A stretch of DNA of 64,000 bases from Arbacia lixula (GCA_963669155.1 OZ022577.1:27522237-27586236), one strand, 5' to 3'. Counted from the stretch's first letter, positions 45,338 to 59,084 are shown. Numbers and translations are program-made. Notes: a model not told the origin generated them from the letters alone.

Positions 45338-45650
45338 CCTCTATTATGTAATACATTGCTACACTTTTACTTTTCAGAAAAAAAAGTTTACAACCCGAAA
45401 ATGAAAATCACGAGCATGACGATTGAAACGACAAAACGTATAAATTACAGATGAAGAGGCGATCTAAAATCGTGCCTGACATGTACTTGCCTCTATTACG
45501 TAATACATTGCTATACATGTACTTTCACTTTTTCAGAAAAAAAAAGGTTTATGACCCGAATATGAAAATCACGAGCATGACGATTGAAACGACAAACCGT
45601 ATAAATTATAGATGAAGAGGCGATCTATAATCGTGCCTGACATTTACTTG
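45338..45650 (+). repeat. 152-bp tandem duplication
   Basis: Copy 1 is 45338-45489 and copy 2 is 45490-45650. Both run from CCTCTATTA(T/C)GTAATACATTG to GTGCCTGACAT(G/T)TACTTG and share ATGAAAATCACGAGCATGAC. There are a few substitutions and a short insertion. Confidence 0.9.
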
Positions 45651-48600
45651 CCTCATTCAATCCTCTTGATCTGTTGGCACAGATTGTCTCAATCCACCGA
45701 ACCCACATAGTCACGAAATTTCATAAATTGCCATTAACACGGTTTTCTAGTGGCGAAAATGTATTTTTTCGACCTCTTTCAATATCTTATAATGGGGAAG
45801 ATGGTATAGTTCTATCTCCATGAAATACTGTAGTAATGCAAGTCGATCTGGTAAGGTGGATGGAATCGCTATACTTGTATCACGCTAACATTTGATCCCC
45901 ACAGTGCAGTATCTCTCTATACCATGTAAGTCTTAATGAAATATCTAATGCGTACAACCTAGAAAATAAAGACTAGGAAATAAAGTTTGTGAGAACTAAT
46001 AAAATGATGATGATAATACATGATGATAGTAATACTATATAATTCAAGGGTAGCACCAAGGTCCTGCATTATTTCCCTACTGGATCAAGATTTCTTGAGC
46101 CTACCAGCTTCTATGTGTTCTACAACAGAGTGGGATAATGTAACGAACGAAGGACATCATTATGGGGCAGCTCTTGAGTTCAAACCTGTACCCTACAGAT
46201 CAAAGTTTTGTAGAATTATCACCAAGTTACCAATCATCAACACGTCACTAAATAATGTGCTAAATCACAACCATCACAAATTGCTGAATTTTTTTCCTTT
46301 CTCATCATGCTTTAATGGAGCCTAACGTTATGAATGGTTGACTTTCTTTGATCACCATCCTTTTATCTTCTTTCAATGAAAATAATGATAAAAGTGATTT
46401 ATTGCACTCCGATAGCTTCAGATTTCACTTAATACATCCTTGGATATATCATATATTTGAGGGTAAGTTAAACAAGCTCAATTGAGCTTATGAGTTTCTC
46501 TTTGTTTTATCCAGGACGCGATGACACATCAGAACGAGATGAATGATATATCTCCCCATCACAATGCACTTATATAAGATGATCATGATACACACACAAA
46601 TACAAAATACATACATAGACCCCTACATGCATACAAAAATAACACACAAACACACACGTACATCTACTTGCTCACAGACGCTGATATGCGCAAACTCAAC
46701 TTCTTTATCTTCATGCACAATAATATGCGTTAAAACGAATTGATCACGCTATGCATTGAAATAATAATCGGCTTTTGACTTCGAATCTCATATTAATGAT
46801 ATGAAAATTGAAACTAGATGCGCAAGCTTCACAGCTGGAATTACACGGATTATACATCGGACTAGGCTGATGGGAATTCGTACTCCGGGTGTGCGTATGA
46901 AGAATTTCCCATTTTCAAAGCAATTGTTTTTTGAGCAAGCTTTGTGGAAAATATGTTATCTGATATAAAGGAGAAGGTTTGTTCTGTATATGAAGTCTGC
47001 ATGCAGGCTTTAATACAAATGTGATCTATGTTTTGCCACCGTTCGATAAGCTTTTCTTAGCACAACTTTAGCTGTCGTCAGATCTGTCGGAAACCCCAAA
47101 ATTCATCTTTGATTTTCCCCTCTTCTCTTTCTTTTCCGCACTGACAACGTTCAGAATACGGGATATCGGCTTTACACTGACAATTCATTCAAGACGTTTT
47201 ACGATCTCAAATCGCAAAACACAGACTGCTTTATAGTTTCATAACATGCGCCTCATCTTCTATACTGTGGCGCCTATGATCAACATCCCTGTAATCGATT
47301 GCAGTCAATGATTATCAATCAATGTATACAAACTCATGGGCTTAGTTGCATTTAAATGCAATCGATTGCAGTCAGTGATCGCAATCGCATGTAAACTGAT
47401 CTCATAGCTGTATACGTTATCACGTAAAGTCCGCCAACTCTTTTATTGTGCAGCTTACAAACTAAATATCAAAACTAGTATGAAGTATGAAGGTCGTTTC
47501 TTGTGAAACATGTTTGTCCGATTGCTAGTGCATTTCCTACGTACTTTCCAAACCGACATCATAATTATTTCCTTACAGGTAGAAAGCTACCAAAAATACA
47601 AAGTCTGAAAAACACAGCACTATTAAATAATAGAATTGTAATAAACTTAAGGTAAATAATGCAAATGAGAACTAACCTACTGTAGATAGTTTTAATAACA
47701 ACCTGAACGAAAATGATCGACAGCAAGGAGCCTATATCTTTCCTGAACATCAACATTTCCTTTAATTTCAATTCATTAATTTGGCGCATACAACATAAAT
47801 ACAAATATACATATGGCAAAAAATAAATATACATTTCAAGTTAATTTGATAAATTGACATGAGGATGAAACATAAAGCAAAAGCTTTAAAAAATGTCCCG
47901 TAACGTAATTCAGAAAATCATATGAAATCATTTGTATGATAACTTGACAATGAAATGCTGAACAATGAAAAAAGAAAATAGGCGAAATTATAACGAGAAG
48001 AGAAAATGGAGAGCAGGCTAAAATGATTCCTCTTGGGTTGATAAATGGAATGTACGTATATAATTATATATATCCAGCGAAAACCGTTTTGTAGAGGATA
48101 TACAGTATATATGTGTGTGTAGTTGGTGTTCGTGCATTATACAATTACAGATTATGTGCTAGATGTAAATAGTGTCAAGTAATATAGCTATTAAAATGAC
48201 CACAACAATGCGACTCTCTCCATCAGTTAGTGGTACGAAATAAATAATCGAGATTTATCTTGTATTAAACTCGGTACATGTACTGTAGCATTACTCTCCA
48301 AGAGAAACGTAATACCTGTCTGGTTAGAATGGAACGATTTCGCTGATCTGTGGTGACTATGGTTGTGTGCGGGTATTATTTGATGGGATGGAAACTGCCA
48401 ACGGGCAAAAAGACTGCAAATCCCACGCAATCATACACTGATACAACGCCACATCAACTCAAATCTGGTGATTCCGCTTAAATACAAATGATACCGAAAA
48501 CATGCACATAATGGGCAAACGGCTGTTCATGGAAATGCCCACCTCCTGGAGGTAGCTCATGTACGTTATCATACCACCTCAACTAGATGTTCTTTCCAGA

Positions 48601-48960
48601 CAAGGAAATAACCGGAATTGATATCATTTTTGTATGTGTTATATCTCTCCTTTCTTCTCTTTCTTTCTTTAATATCTGGCCTGTTTTTAGAATTTCTTCG
48701 GAGTTTGGAGATAAATCGGAAGAGATCTTTGATAATGATACGAATGAACTGCTGTCTTCGATAGGATTATGTAAAACAATGTGATTGATATTCACCGTTC
48801 TTGGCTCTCCTGTTCTTATATGACGCTTCTAATGATTTCATCTAGAGGGAAACTCTGTCACATATATCTTCTTCATAATATTATGAAAGTCTAATCGAAG
48901 CTCTCTATACAGTCCAAAATCATAGCGGCCTACGTAAAGCATGTCTCTTTAGGCTCCACT
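45651..48960. other. Intergenic block 11
   Basis: AT-rich. Two direct copies of a homeodomain-like word (AATCGATTGCAGTCA) lie at 47291-47313 and 47358-47380. A short CA-rich stretch lies at 46590-46660. No gene. Confidence 0.4.
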
Positions 48961-48993
48961 ATCTTTCTGTGTCCCATCTCTCTCACGCTAACT

Positions 48994-48995
<2 letters not shown>

Positions 48996-49044
<49 letters not shown>

Positions 49045-49400
49045 CCTCTCTCTCTCTCTCTCTCCTCCTCCTCCTCCTCTCTCTCTATCTCTCTCTCTCT
49101 CTCTCTGTCTCTCTTTCTCTCTCTCTCTCCCCTATCTCTCTCTCACCCCCTCTTTCTGTCTTTCTCTCTCTCTCTCATTTCCCCTCTCTCTTCTCCTCGC
49201 CTCAAGTATCCTCTGTCTGCCTGCTGCTTCCCTCTTTTCCCTCTTTCCTCCTCTTTTTTCTCTCCTCCACTATCGCTTACTTGCCATATCTCTATCTCTA
49301 CCATCTTCCCCCTTTTCCCCCTCCACCTATCCCCCCTTCCTTCCTCTCCACTACTTCTTTTTTCCTCACCTCTCTTTCTCTCTTTGTCTCCACTCTCTCC
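48996..49400. repeat. Long (CT)n tract
   Basis: Pyrimidine tract of about 400 bp with CTC, CTT and CTAT variants. Confidence 0.95.
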
Positions 49401-51152
49401 TATTTTAAAAACACGTGAAATACATTCGTGCAAGACAATTATATTACACATGTCATATCTGTTCCCGGTCTCTTGACAATATCCCACAACTCGAAAATCA
49501 TACATGCCTTCCTTCTTCATAAGCGAATAATATCTCTCTTTTTTTGTCACCGGCGACAAAAACAACAAGCATTTATCCTGTAAAACCTCATACATCAAAT
49601 TCATATTATAATAATGCTGCCATTCCCAGGAGAGTGAAATGCGATTCTGGCAAGAAAACAAAACACCGGAAAGAAATCTATTCTCTCTCACCTGTCGTAC
49701 CAGGTAGCAACGAGCAGTATATATATGGTGCTTTTCGCCCACAAAGTAATTTGAATGCAGATAAGGGCCTTACAGGCAGAATCCACCGAGTTCAGGTTCT
49801 GGCCAAGTCGCCCCCTCCCTCTCTCCGCCCCACCCTCTCCTCTCCCACTCCCTCTCCCCACCCCTCCCTCTTCTCGCCTTCTTCCTGTCCTCGCCCCCTC
49901 CCTCTTCTTGCCCTCTTCCTCTCCTCTCCCCCCTCCCTCACCCCCGTCCCGCCCCTTCGCAAGAGTTTGCGTCACTATCGACCTACATCAGAAAGTTCTT
50001 GAAATTAGAAAACACCTTGTTATTAATATACGTGCAAATATTACGAACTTTTTCGGCTAATCCTTTTTCTCTTCACCTGCCTTTCATTTAAGCTCGTTGC
50101 TAGAGCAACACACACAATGCATGTTCATCGTAATAATGTTAAGTCCTTTGATACTTTGTGTGCCAGATACACTAATGCGCTGTGAGCATGTTAGTGTATT
50201 TTCCCTCCTCTCTCTTGCATTTCTCCTGGCTCACACACTCTCACTCACTTCCTCTTTCTGGTCATATCTTGAACTATATCTCCATCTCTCCATGATGAAC
50301 TTGATTCACCCACCCGAACTGGACTGTTCAGACCCTGACTGGGCCCTCGTCATCTGTAATGTTCCGATCAGATATTCTGGCCGTCTCCCTCTTAAACATT
50401 TGCAAGTTTAAACTAGAGCTCATAAATGCATGTGTCCTGCTATCGTTGCGAGTCAGGATCCCCGCTGATACCCAATGTGCCTAAATGCACGAGGCACTTC
50501 GAAGTTAAAGGAGGAATAGAATAGGAGTGTCAGCAGAGGTGGGTGATGTTGAGTACACTGCGGGGAAGGGGGGGGGGGTCGATCCACATCAAATCACGTA
50601 ACTATACACGTTCCACACGTGAAATGTAATCACACGTTTTTAACACAAATCACATAGAGATACATTTTACCTGACACTGAAAGAGTTAACGTACTAAGAT
50701 GTAACTTATTTCATTTTCCCCGCTTTGATGGGAGCCAATATACGTAAAAGCATAGCAAAACCCGCCGTTGATGTCATGCAAAATAAAGAAATATAAATCA
50801 TAAGAAAATGAATGAGTGGAGCTTATATCTACATGTATAGTTCAAAAAAATTAATGACTACTACAGTGAATTTGACGTTTTATTTACACGTACATCATAC
50901 GTCATGTTTAACCATTTCCTGAGAAAGGACAACTGAAATTGATACTGTTCAAAATACAATTTGAATATGACAGAATATTCAATCGCAATGGAAATGATAC
51001 CATCAAAACCTCAAAATTGACTCTCAAGTCATTGCTTCTTGGAACTCAGGACAGCTGTAGGCAAAACCAAAATGAAGAAACTTTGTGCCTTGAATAATGG
51101 CGCAAGGTCTGTATGGGCTGGAGTGAAACCAAGAGATGGCCACTGGTTTCGG

Positions 51153-51154
<2 letters not shown>
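49401..51154. other. Intergenic block 12
   Basis: A C/T-rich stretch at 49809-49955. Otherwise ordinary AT-rich DNA. A family-B-like end, ACTGAAAGAGTTAAC, lies at about 50677. No gene recognised. Confidence 0.4.

Positions 51155-51195
<41 letters not shown>
51155..51195. repeat. (CT)n microsatellite
   Basis: About 20 CT units. Confidence 0.95.
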
Positions 51196-51196
<1 letters not shown>

Positions 51197-52147
51197 TCTC
51201 ACGTTTGACTGACAACCGGTGTATCCTTTGCTTTTTGCCGCCGACTCCGAGTAGGTGTGAAGTTTCCCGCGCAGTGAATGGACCGGATGCCCCGATCCAG
51301 AAAATAGTTTCTCCTCTCATAAATGGCGCCTCGGTAATGAAACAACCATTTTAATTGGTGGAATCACGTGATTCTTGCCTCTTTACAACGGGAAATGCTC
51401 TGCCTTCTGAGCACTTCGTACGGCTTGCGCTGTACTGTAATATGATAAACATGATAAACTCAAATCATAATCATTCGAACATTATATGATAGGGATGATA
51501 ACGATGGAGGACACGTGTGTCAAGATACTGATTTTTTTTATAATCATTTATTGTTTAATGAGACTTAAAGGCAAACTTATCATATAATTATTATCATTGG
51601 GAATACATGAACACCTTTTGAACAAGGGAAGAACCACGAGTTCTGGAAGTGTATCACCTGCCCGAGAAACACAACTTTGTTACTTCATGGCTCGACAGGT
51701 AAATGCAAACGAGTTCTAGAAACGCCGGACATTAACCTGGTCTTTCTACGTGCTGTCGGAGAGAAGAGAGGCCGGTGTATTTTTCATGAAGTTTTAATCA
51801 TCGCAGTCGCAAGTCATGATATTCCACATAGAGCACTCAAGCAGCTGGTGAAATTAAAATTTATATCAGTTACTTTGGCTGGCTTAGAGGAATTCTGATT
51901 GTTTACTCTGTTTGACGATATCTTTTGCGCCAAGGTGTATTGTTTTAACTGTTTCCTTGAATCATAAGAAGATGATCTATTCCTCGTCCTCTAGTTTTCA
52001 ATCTCCGCCATCTGTCTAGGGTTACAATTGTAATCATAGAATTTTACACTTTTGATTTCATTTACTACATATTCTTTATTGTATAGTTCCTCTGTTTCTT
52101 TTAAATCTCATTATAACATTATACGAATCTTAATCTATCGCCGCTCT

Positions 52148-52149
<2 letters not shown>
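51196..52149. other. Intergenic block 13 with island
   Basis: The island 51205-51385 is non-repetitive and holds CAACCGGT, AGGTGTGAAGTTTCCCGCGC and TTTTAATTGGTGGAATCACG. These resemble transcription-factor sites. The remainder is AT-rich. Confidence 0.35.
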
Positions 52150-52188
<39 letters not shown>

Positions 52189-52275
52189 ATCTCCTCTTCG
52201 CTCTCTCTCTCTCTCTCTCACCCCCCCCCCCTCTCTCTCTTTCCCTGTCCCTCTCTCTTGCTATCTCTCTCAGCC
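52150..52275. repeat. (CT)n microsatellite
   Basis: CT tracts separated by C runs. Confidence 0.95.
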
Positions 52276-53690
52276 TCCCTTTGCTCCTGATGTCTTTACT
52301 ACTCCAACGATCCCCCTTACATGCATCCCCGTCATGTATTTCATGTCCAAGATCTCTTCCTCCCTCTCCCTTCTTCACCCTTCCCTTCCTTGAGTGCCTT
52401 CACTACAAAATTATGCGACTCAATAAAATGATCTACTCCCTCGTTCGAAACAAAATTCCCTCTATTTCCGAGTACTTCTGTTTGTTCGATATCAATGTGA
52501 CCCTTTTCCTACACCCTCTCCTCAGATTGATCGATGATCTCTTGAGATCCATAACGTCCAGGACTTCGTTCTTCTCCTCGCCTTCTTCTTCGTTTTTTTT
52601 TTCTTTTTCTTCTTGCGCTCCGCAGCTTTAAAAATTATACACCTGTACCGCATCATTTACATTCTAGGCAGGTGAGGAAACGCCAGCGAGCTAGGGTCGT
52701 GGAAACAGTTTGGCGGGAAACCGAGCAAGAATCTCATCAAGCTGGGGCCCGCGCTGGATCAGCACGAAAAGCATGAGAAAAGCCTGCCAAATTGAGACGA
52801 GTTAGAGGGATTATTGGACGGAGACTTTGTTTGTCTTCACCTGGTTTCCATTTAACTCCTAATGGCTGCCTTCGACGAGTATGTGAAATCTTTTTACCGG
52901 CTACTTAGCTCGTTTTATGTTTAAACAGTGAATTATCACGTAGAGCTTTTCAAGTCGTTGTGATATTATGCCACTTTTCCTGCATCACGAATGGTGTTTT
53001 TATGTCGCTGAAACAGTGTGACTGCGCCATCTGCATATCCCGTGGGCCTATATTCTGGTAAGACGAAATTATGTGCATGTTTTTAAAAGCACACATTTGT
53101 AATGTGAGAGACAGCGATCGATGTACCAACAAATGGTGCAGACGTCATGAGCTATCGTTATAGAATAACGATTACAACTATAGAATAACAATTTTCATGA
53201 ACAATTAATTCAAAGTATCGCCAGACAGCCGATGGCTTGTTAAGTGATTAATGTCCTTACGTAAGGGAAAGGGGGGTCGGGGCAGGCGTGAAAGAGGCGG
53301 TTGATGGGCGAATGATGGTGTTTGAGAAAATAACATGAATGCAATTGCTACCTGAGACGGAGGCACCGATTTGTTGGTAGACATATCACGTTCATACCTC
53401 TACTAATCGTGCTCTGATCGACGCACGTCGCTTCACCAGGGGGCATTCACCTTGCCCTTGCCCTTTCATCAATTATAGAGGATACTTTTATGAGATGATT
53501 ATTTGAGATGATGGTTTCAGATTGGTATTGGGACTAATGGCACACTTGAGATGCTGCGAGCGGCCGTGACGACAGCGCCATCCTCCACCCCTCGTTAATT
53601 TTTGAGATGTCATCAACAAGCGCCCTAATGCGATAAGGTGTGTAATCGCGGACGTCTAATCAAATAAAAGCCATCCATCACGGGGCATGG
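52276..53690. other. Intergenic block 14 with islands
   Basis: Islands at 52660-52880 and 53500-53690 are complex and non-repetitive. The second contains GACGTCTAATCAAATAAAAG, part of which is shared with 63372-63384. No coding frame supports an exon. Confidence 0.35.
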
Positions 53691-53694
53691 ATTG

Positions 53695-53703
53695 ACACAC
53701 ACA

Positions 53704-53755
<52 letters not shown>

Positions 53756-53793
53756 CACATACAGACACACACACAGACACACATACAGAGACA

Positions 53794-53846
<53 letters not shown>

Positions 53847-53875
53847 ACACACACACACACACATTACGCACACGC
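53695..53875. repeat. (CA)n microsatellite
   Basis: About 180 bp of CA repeats with ATAT and CAGA interruptions. Confidence 0.97.
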
Positions 53876-55844
53876 ACACAAATCACCCATACTGGACTTA
53901 CACCTACCCTTCAGACATGAATCCCTCCCTACCACGTCCCCGCCCCATTCACACACCCCACCCCTCCTCCCTCCCACTCCCCCGAACCCTCCCCCGCGCA
54001 TGCTCCTGCCTCTCAACCATCCATTAGACTTATTGCCATCCGTTCCTCGGGGATTAACCAGCTAGTTTGCGCGCTACGCGTCAGCGCTCCATCACTAGCA
54101 AACGAGCCCGTTTTCCTCATCTGTTCTCTCTTCTCTCCGCATCATTTGCCTTGTTTATGGATGACATTAGTCACCATTGGTAAATCTCTGCGGAAATCAG
54201 AATCTTATTTTGAGAAATATCGATCGGGAAACGCTAATTGAAACCCATAGAAAACGTCACACGTCTGCGCAGAAAGCAGGTGACGTGTAGACTGTTGACT
54301 CCAAACCAGGCACGTGTTTATACTGATGATTCTTTGAGGTGAGTTGCCCCAGAGTTCGAACTTTCTGCCGTGGTATAGGCTTATAGCACAATGACGGGTT
54401 AAAAAGAACGCTGTCTTTACAACGCAGCGCACAAAAAACGGGAATGGGTGCTTGATGGTTAGGTCCATGTTCGGCTTGTATATGTTTTTCATGTAGCGCG
54501 CGTCTTCTGCTTGTATCCATGGTAACATAAATCGCTGCAAACTTTACGGGATTTTAACATCTCTCTGCACTGATAAATCCGACTTGAGTCGGTGCTCGAA
54601 GAATCCGTTTAAAGGAAGGAAAAAAATAATGGGAATAAATTGGAATTGCAAGTCATTCAAACAATTCGATTAGAGGTGCATTTTATAATGTGTACTACCT
54701 GAAGTCATCACCTTAGGCAACAATATCTTCGCAATACAGTTATATTTGTTTGTAAACGTTTGTGAGCAGTTTAGTTTAATGAATATGTTAAACGCAGCCC
54801 AAGTTTACTAACCGACGACAATAACATGCATAATGACAATGAGACATTGTAATAGCCACTTTTATATTTGCAAGAGATACACATTTACTTTCCTCAAGCC
54901 AAGTTTTCACTTACTTCTGTTAATAAATGATGACAATATAGCTTCCTAGGAGGCCGTCCTCAGATACAATATGCATCGACCGTAAAAAGAAGTAATTTTC
55001 TCATGCGACCTACATTCCGTATCTAAGCAACACACCCACACTATTCACTAAGCTGTAATTAAAACAAAAACACGATAATTATGACAGACACGTTCATTAA
55101 AATGCAAACAAGTGAATAATGTACAAGTAAAAGGTTCAACGAGTTAATACTGTGTGCTGAGCGAAATGCTGCTCTGTGGAATGTGTTATATGTCGCATAA
55201 AGGCTGAATTGGGAAAGTTGTAAATATGATAAAGAACGAGGGGAAAACGCTGAATTATATGAGATGGCTTCATGTCTCATTGACCATAGAGTGGGGATAG
55301 AGGTCTCAACCCAATCCTCCTTGCACCCTGCTAGGAGAGGCACGGGACTTGGCGGGCTACATGTGACGCCCTGACAGGGATAATACCAATGGCACTCTCG
55401 AGATGAATATAGCTCATGTTGATGAGGCCACATGGGTGGCACGCACACCGTACAACAACTACACGTCACAGGACCGATCTTCAGCTTAACTCTGAATCAT
55501 CGTCAGAAAAAAGCAGAGAAAGGGAAGCCCCTTAGCCCAAGATGGCGCCATGAAGCCGTACTGGGGCTCAAATAGGGCGCCCCGAACTACAGGGAGCTTC
55601 TCAAAAGTGAGTCGTATTGGTACATTCTATGAGAGCCGAGAGACGACACGCCACCTACGTCGACCACGGATGAAGATTCAGGACACAGACGTGCGAAGAA
55701 CGACCATCAGCATGATCAGAGTCTGCCGAGCTGGCGTCGGATGGACGTGCTTGCATCACGTCGCACTTAACATGCTCAAAGAAATAACAAGACAAAGCAC
55801 TTTAGACAAAATCTCTGCCTCTGTTGTCTACTCCCCCACTATTA

Positions 55845-55848
<4 letters not shown>
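53876..55848. other. Intergenic block 15 with islands
   Basis: Complex islands lie at 54030-54130 and 55300-55800. The latter includes CCAAGATGGCGCCATGAAG, a YY1-like word overlapping an ATG. No recognisable protein. Confidence 0.35.
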
Positions 55849-55892
<44 letters not shown>

Positions 55893-56008
55893 CATCTTTA
55901 GTTCTACCCGCTCTCAATCTCTTTTCTGTATCCCGCTCTGACATGCTCTTTATATCATGTATCGCCCTTCCTCTCCCTCTCCCTCTCCCTCATCTTCCTC
56001 TACATCGC

Positions 56009-56045
<37 letters not shown>

Positions 56046-56066
56046 ATCTCTCTCTCTCTCTCTTTA

Positions 56067-56098
<32 letters not shown>

Positions 56099-56217
56099 CA
56101 TCTTTAGTTCTACCCGCTCTCAATCTCTTTTCTGTATCCCTCTCTGACATGCTCTTTATATCATGTATCGCCCTTCCTCTCCCTCTCCCTCTCCCTCATC
56201 TTCCTCTACATCGCTCT

Positions 56218-56265
<48 letters not shown>
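55849..56265 (+). repeat. (CT)n with a 206-bp tandem duplication
   Basis: A unique block beginning GTATTCATCTTTAGTTCTAC starts at 55888 and again at 56094. The two copies are almost identical up to ACATCGCTCT and are separated by CT repeats. Confidence 0.92.
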
Positions 56266-56268
<3 letters not shown>

Positions 56269-57017
56269 TCTTTCACTCCAAGTCTTTAGGTTTTCATGTA
56301 TCCCCATTTCTTCTCTCTCCTCTCTATCTCGTTGTGTAACAAACAAATTGCTCCTCAACGTGGTGAGTGTGTACTCCTTGTGCAAAAAATGCCTCAATAC
56401 CGTTACAGAGTTAAACCAAACTCACCCCTCTCACTCTCTATCTCTCTGTCTGAACCGTATTCTCCTGTTGTCTCTTTATCTTATCATCGACACGACAAAA
56501 AAACGAGAAAGCATATTATTTACGCAGAAACGCAGCTTGCTCATACATAAACTCTACCGCCTTCTATTTCGAACAGAAACGATGGAATTTAGATCATTAG
56601 GCCCTTGGAATTATTCAAGCCGCACCCGAGACAAGGCTCTCGGATGGAGAATGCGAGACTCCTTGAGTTCGATTTTTTTGTGTGTGTGGAAGAGTGTGTC
56701 TTGATTTTATTTGAACTGCCAGAACAATTCTTCTTCTGTGACTTGTTTATATGGTGGGTCACTAGGTTACGCTACCTTCATAACATATCAATAATGTTTC
56801 TTTACATTTTTGGCTTCATGTAGAGTTCATATAACAAACAGATTAATCAATTAAATTACGAAGCACAATCATCCCTGCGGTTGCCATATGGGATATATCG
56901 TCGTATCATGCCTTAGCTCTAACATGTTTTTTTTAATGCCCCTTTTTGTTAGAGCATGCGGAAGATTTTCAGTCAAGCAGTGCAGAGCACGACACGCCTT
57001 AGGATAACAGGATAGAC
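56266..57017. other. Intergenic block 16
   Basis: No gene recognised. A complex stretch at 56580-56680 contains CTTGGAATTATTCAAGCC. Confidence 0.35.
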
Positions 57018-57108
57018 TTAACCCTCCCAGTGCCAGATAACATGTTGCTCAATGGGATTCGCGTGCATTGTGGGTGACCAAAGGCACAGCTAGCACACAG
57101 AGGGTTAA
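57018..57108. repeat. Small palindromic element family B, copy 3
   Basis: Starts TTAACCCTCCCAGTGCCA and ends AGCACACAGAGGGTTAA. The interior CTCAATGGGATTCGCGTGCA is complementary to that of copy 2. Confidence 0.75.
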
Positions 57109-57979
57109 AGAGGAAAGACATGCAGGAATCGCCCCCGCAGTGGATGGGGACGTAGAGCGCTACACAACGGCGTGATTGATGGCTGGAAGGAAGATGTTTG
57201 AACAAGGATCAAGAGTAGATCCGGCCTTTAAGCCATTGTGTCGTGATAATGCATACACGTGGGTGTGTGCCTCTCACGTCGGTGTAAAAATGAGTTTAAA
57301 CAGTCGGATGTAGCTACAATTACGCTCCCTCCCTCCCCCCCCCCCTTCCCCCACCCCCGATATTTGCCTCTTAAGAATTATGTATTGACTTAAGGGGCTC
57401 TGCTTATTTGGAGATTAAGATGGCGTGCCGACGTTTTTCTTGGGTGTGTCTTTAATCCGTGGACGCAGCACTGAAATAAACCCTTAGTCTTGTTTCACAT
57501 CTACTGTGGATTGTGTGCCTGTAATGCTTGAGTGGACGGTAATCTGTTAAGAGCAACGTTGTTATTCGCTCTGGTTTGATGGTATTTTGTTACTGCACAC
57601 GTGAAGTCAAGCAGTATTATCTGTTACAAGATGAAAGCTAATATCACGCTTAGATTGCTTAAATCACGGAAATGTTGAGGTGTATATTTATTGATTAATG
57701 TTATTTATTCATCTATTTTCAGGTTTATTTAAGCTGGGTGGCCCATTCGGTTATAAAACTGCTCTAACCGAGGGTCCTGACATGTATAATGGTATAATGT
57801 ATAATGGTGATTTATATGTCCAAAATGTATGCCCATGGAAGTCAGTTTCCGCTGTTGTTCGAATATGATTGTCATAAATGTGAGTCTTCATTCGTGCCAC
57901 ACAGACTGAGCTTACATCTATTGCCCTCCTTATCTCCGTATATTCCAGATACACCGCTATTCTATGGGGTGTGTCTATC
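57109..57979. other. Intergenic block 17
   Basis: C homopolymer near 57330-57350, then AT-rich DNA. Nothing recognised. Confidence 0.4.
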
Positions 57980-57985
57980 TGTCTG

Positions 57986-58016
<31 letters not shown>

Positions 58017-58042
58017 TTGTGTATGTGTGTGTGTGTGTGTGT
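57980..58042. repeat. (TG)n microsatellite
   Basis: About 30 TG units. Confidence 0.95.
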
Positions 58043-58459
58043 AACGTGAAGAATAATCACACATGGCATGCAAAGAGTTAAGCCATGGTAGGGTCCATGG
58101 TTAACCGTTGCCTCACACCAGCTACCCCACGCAGTGTTCATATCTACATAAAGCGAGGTGGTCGAGGCACTCCGTTTACATAATCGAGTTGAATCGGCTC
58201 CTTTACCACACGAAAACAAGAAGAAGATATACTGTACAGAGATAGCGGTATGCGTTGTATATCTGGGATTACCAAGGGAAATGTTGGTATGCAAATAATA
58301 AACTCACTGAAACTCAGTACCCTCGAATCTGCCCGCTGCACCCTCTCCGCCAAACATTACCACCCTAGTTTTTCACGCGCAGAGCATGTACACATTTTTT
58401 TTTTATCCAGTCTTACTGCCCTCTCTCATTCTCCCTCTCTTCTTTCTCACCATCCCACC

Positions 58460-58461
58460 CA

Positions 58462-58539
<78 letters not shown>

Positions 58540-58640
58540 CTCTCTCTCTCTCTCGCCCCTCTCGCCACTCTCTCTCTCTCTCTCCCCCCTCTCTCTCATT
58601 CTCTCTCTCATTCTCTATCTCTCTCTTTCTTTCTTTCCCC
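58460..58640. repeat. (CT)n microsatellite
   Basis: Imperfect CT tract. Wider C/T-rich DNA continues to about 58830. Confidence 0.95.
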
Positions 58641-59084
58641 CTTTCTCTCTATCCTAAACCCTTGCCGTTAATGTATTGTTCTCTCCCTAATCTTTCTCGC
58701 TCTGGCCCCTTACCTCATTATTTCACTTATTTGTCTTTTTCGTCGTCCCTCCGTCATTGATGTAATACTCTCCTTTCCAGCTCTTTTTTTTTCTCTCCTT
58801 CCACAGTCTCTCCATCGTCCCTCTCTTTAGTTCTCTTTATTCACTAGTTTTTCATAGCCTGGCGTTATTATTTTCCTTATTGGACAAACCTTTGTCAGCA
58901 TCTTCTTACTTTCCTTCTTTATTTGCTCCACTTTTTCACCCTCCCCTCTCTTAATTAATTTCCATCCCAAGACTCTATCTTCCAGACATGAAATAGCCCT
59001 ATGCATACACAATGCCCAAGGTAATATTTCGGCGCCGTTTTCGCTGCTCCACCTTTTCATCCTCATCATCCCTCGTGCTAAAGC

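Noticed and set aside
48969..49418. Serine/leucine-rich 149-codon frame, and similar frames at 34.7, 52.1, 55.8, 58.3 and 59.6-60.3 kb
   Set aside because: All lie on (CT)n/(GA)n microsatellites and exist in several frames at once.
49143..49742. 199-codon minus-strand frame rich in E/K/R/G
   Set aside because: Its second half is the (CT)n tract read backwards; the first half matches nothing I know.
53625..54027. Valine/cysteine- and threonine/histidine-rich frames
   Set aside because: Translation of a (CA)n tract.
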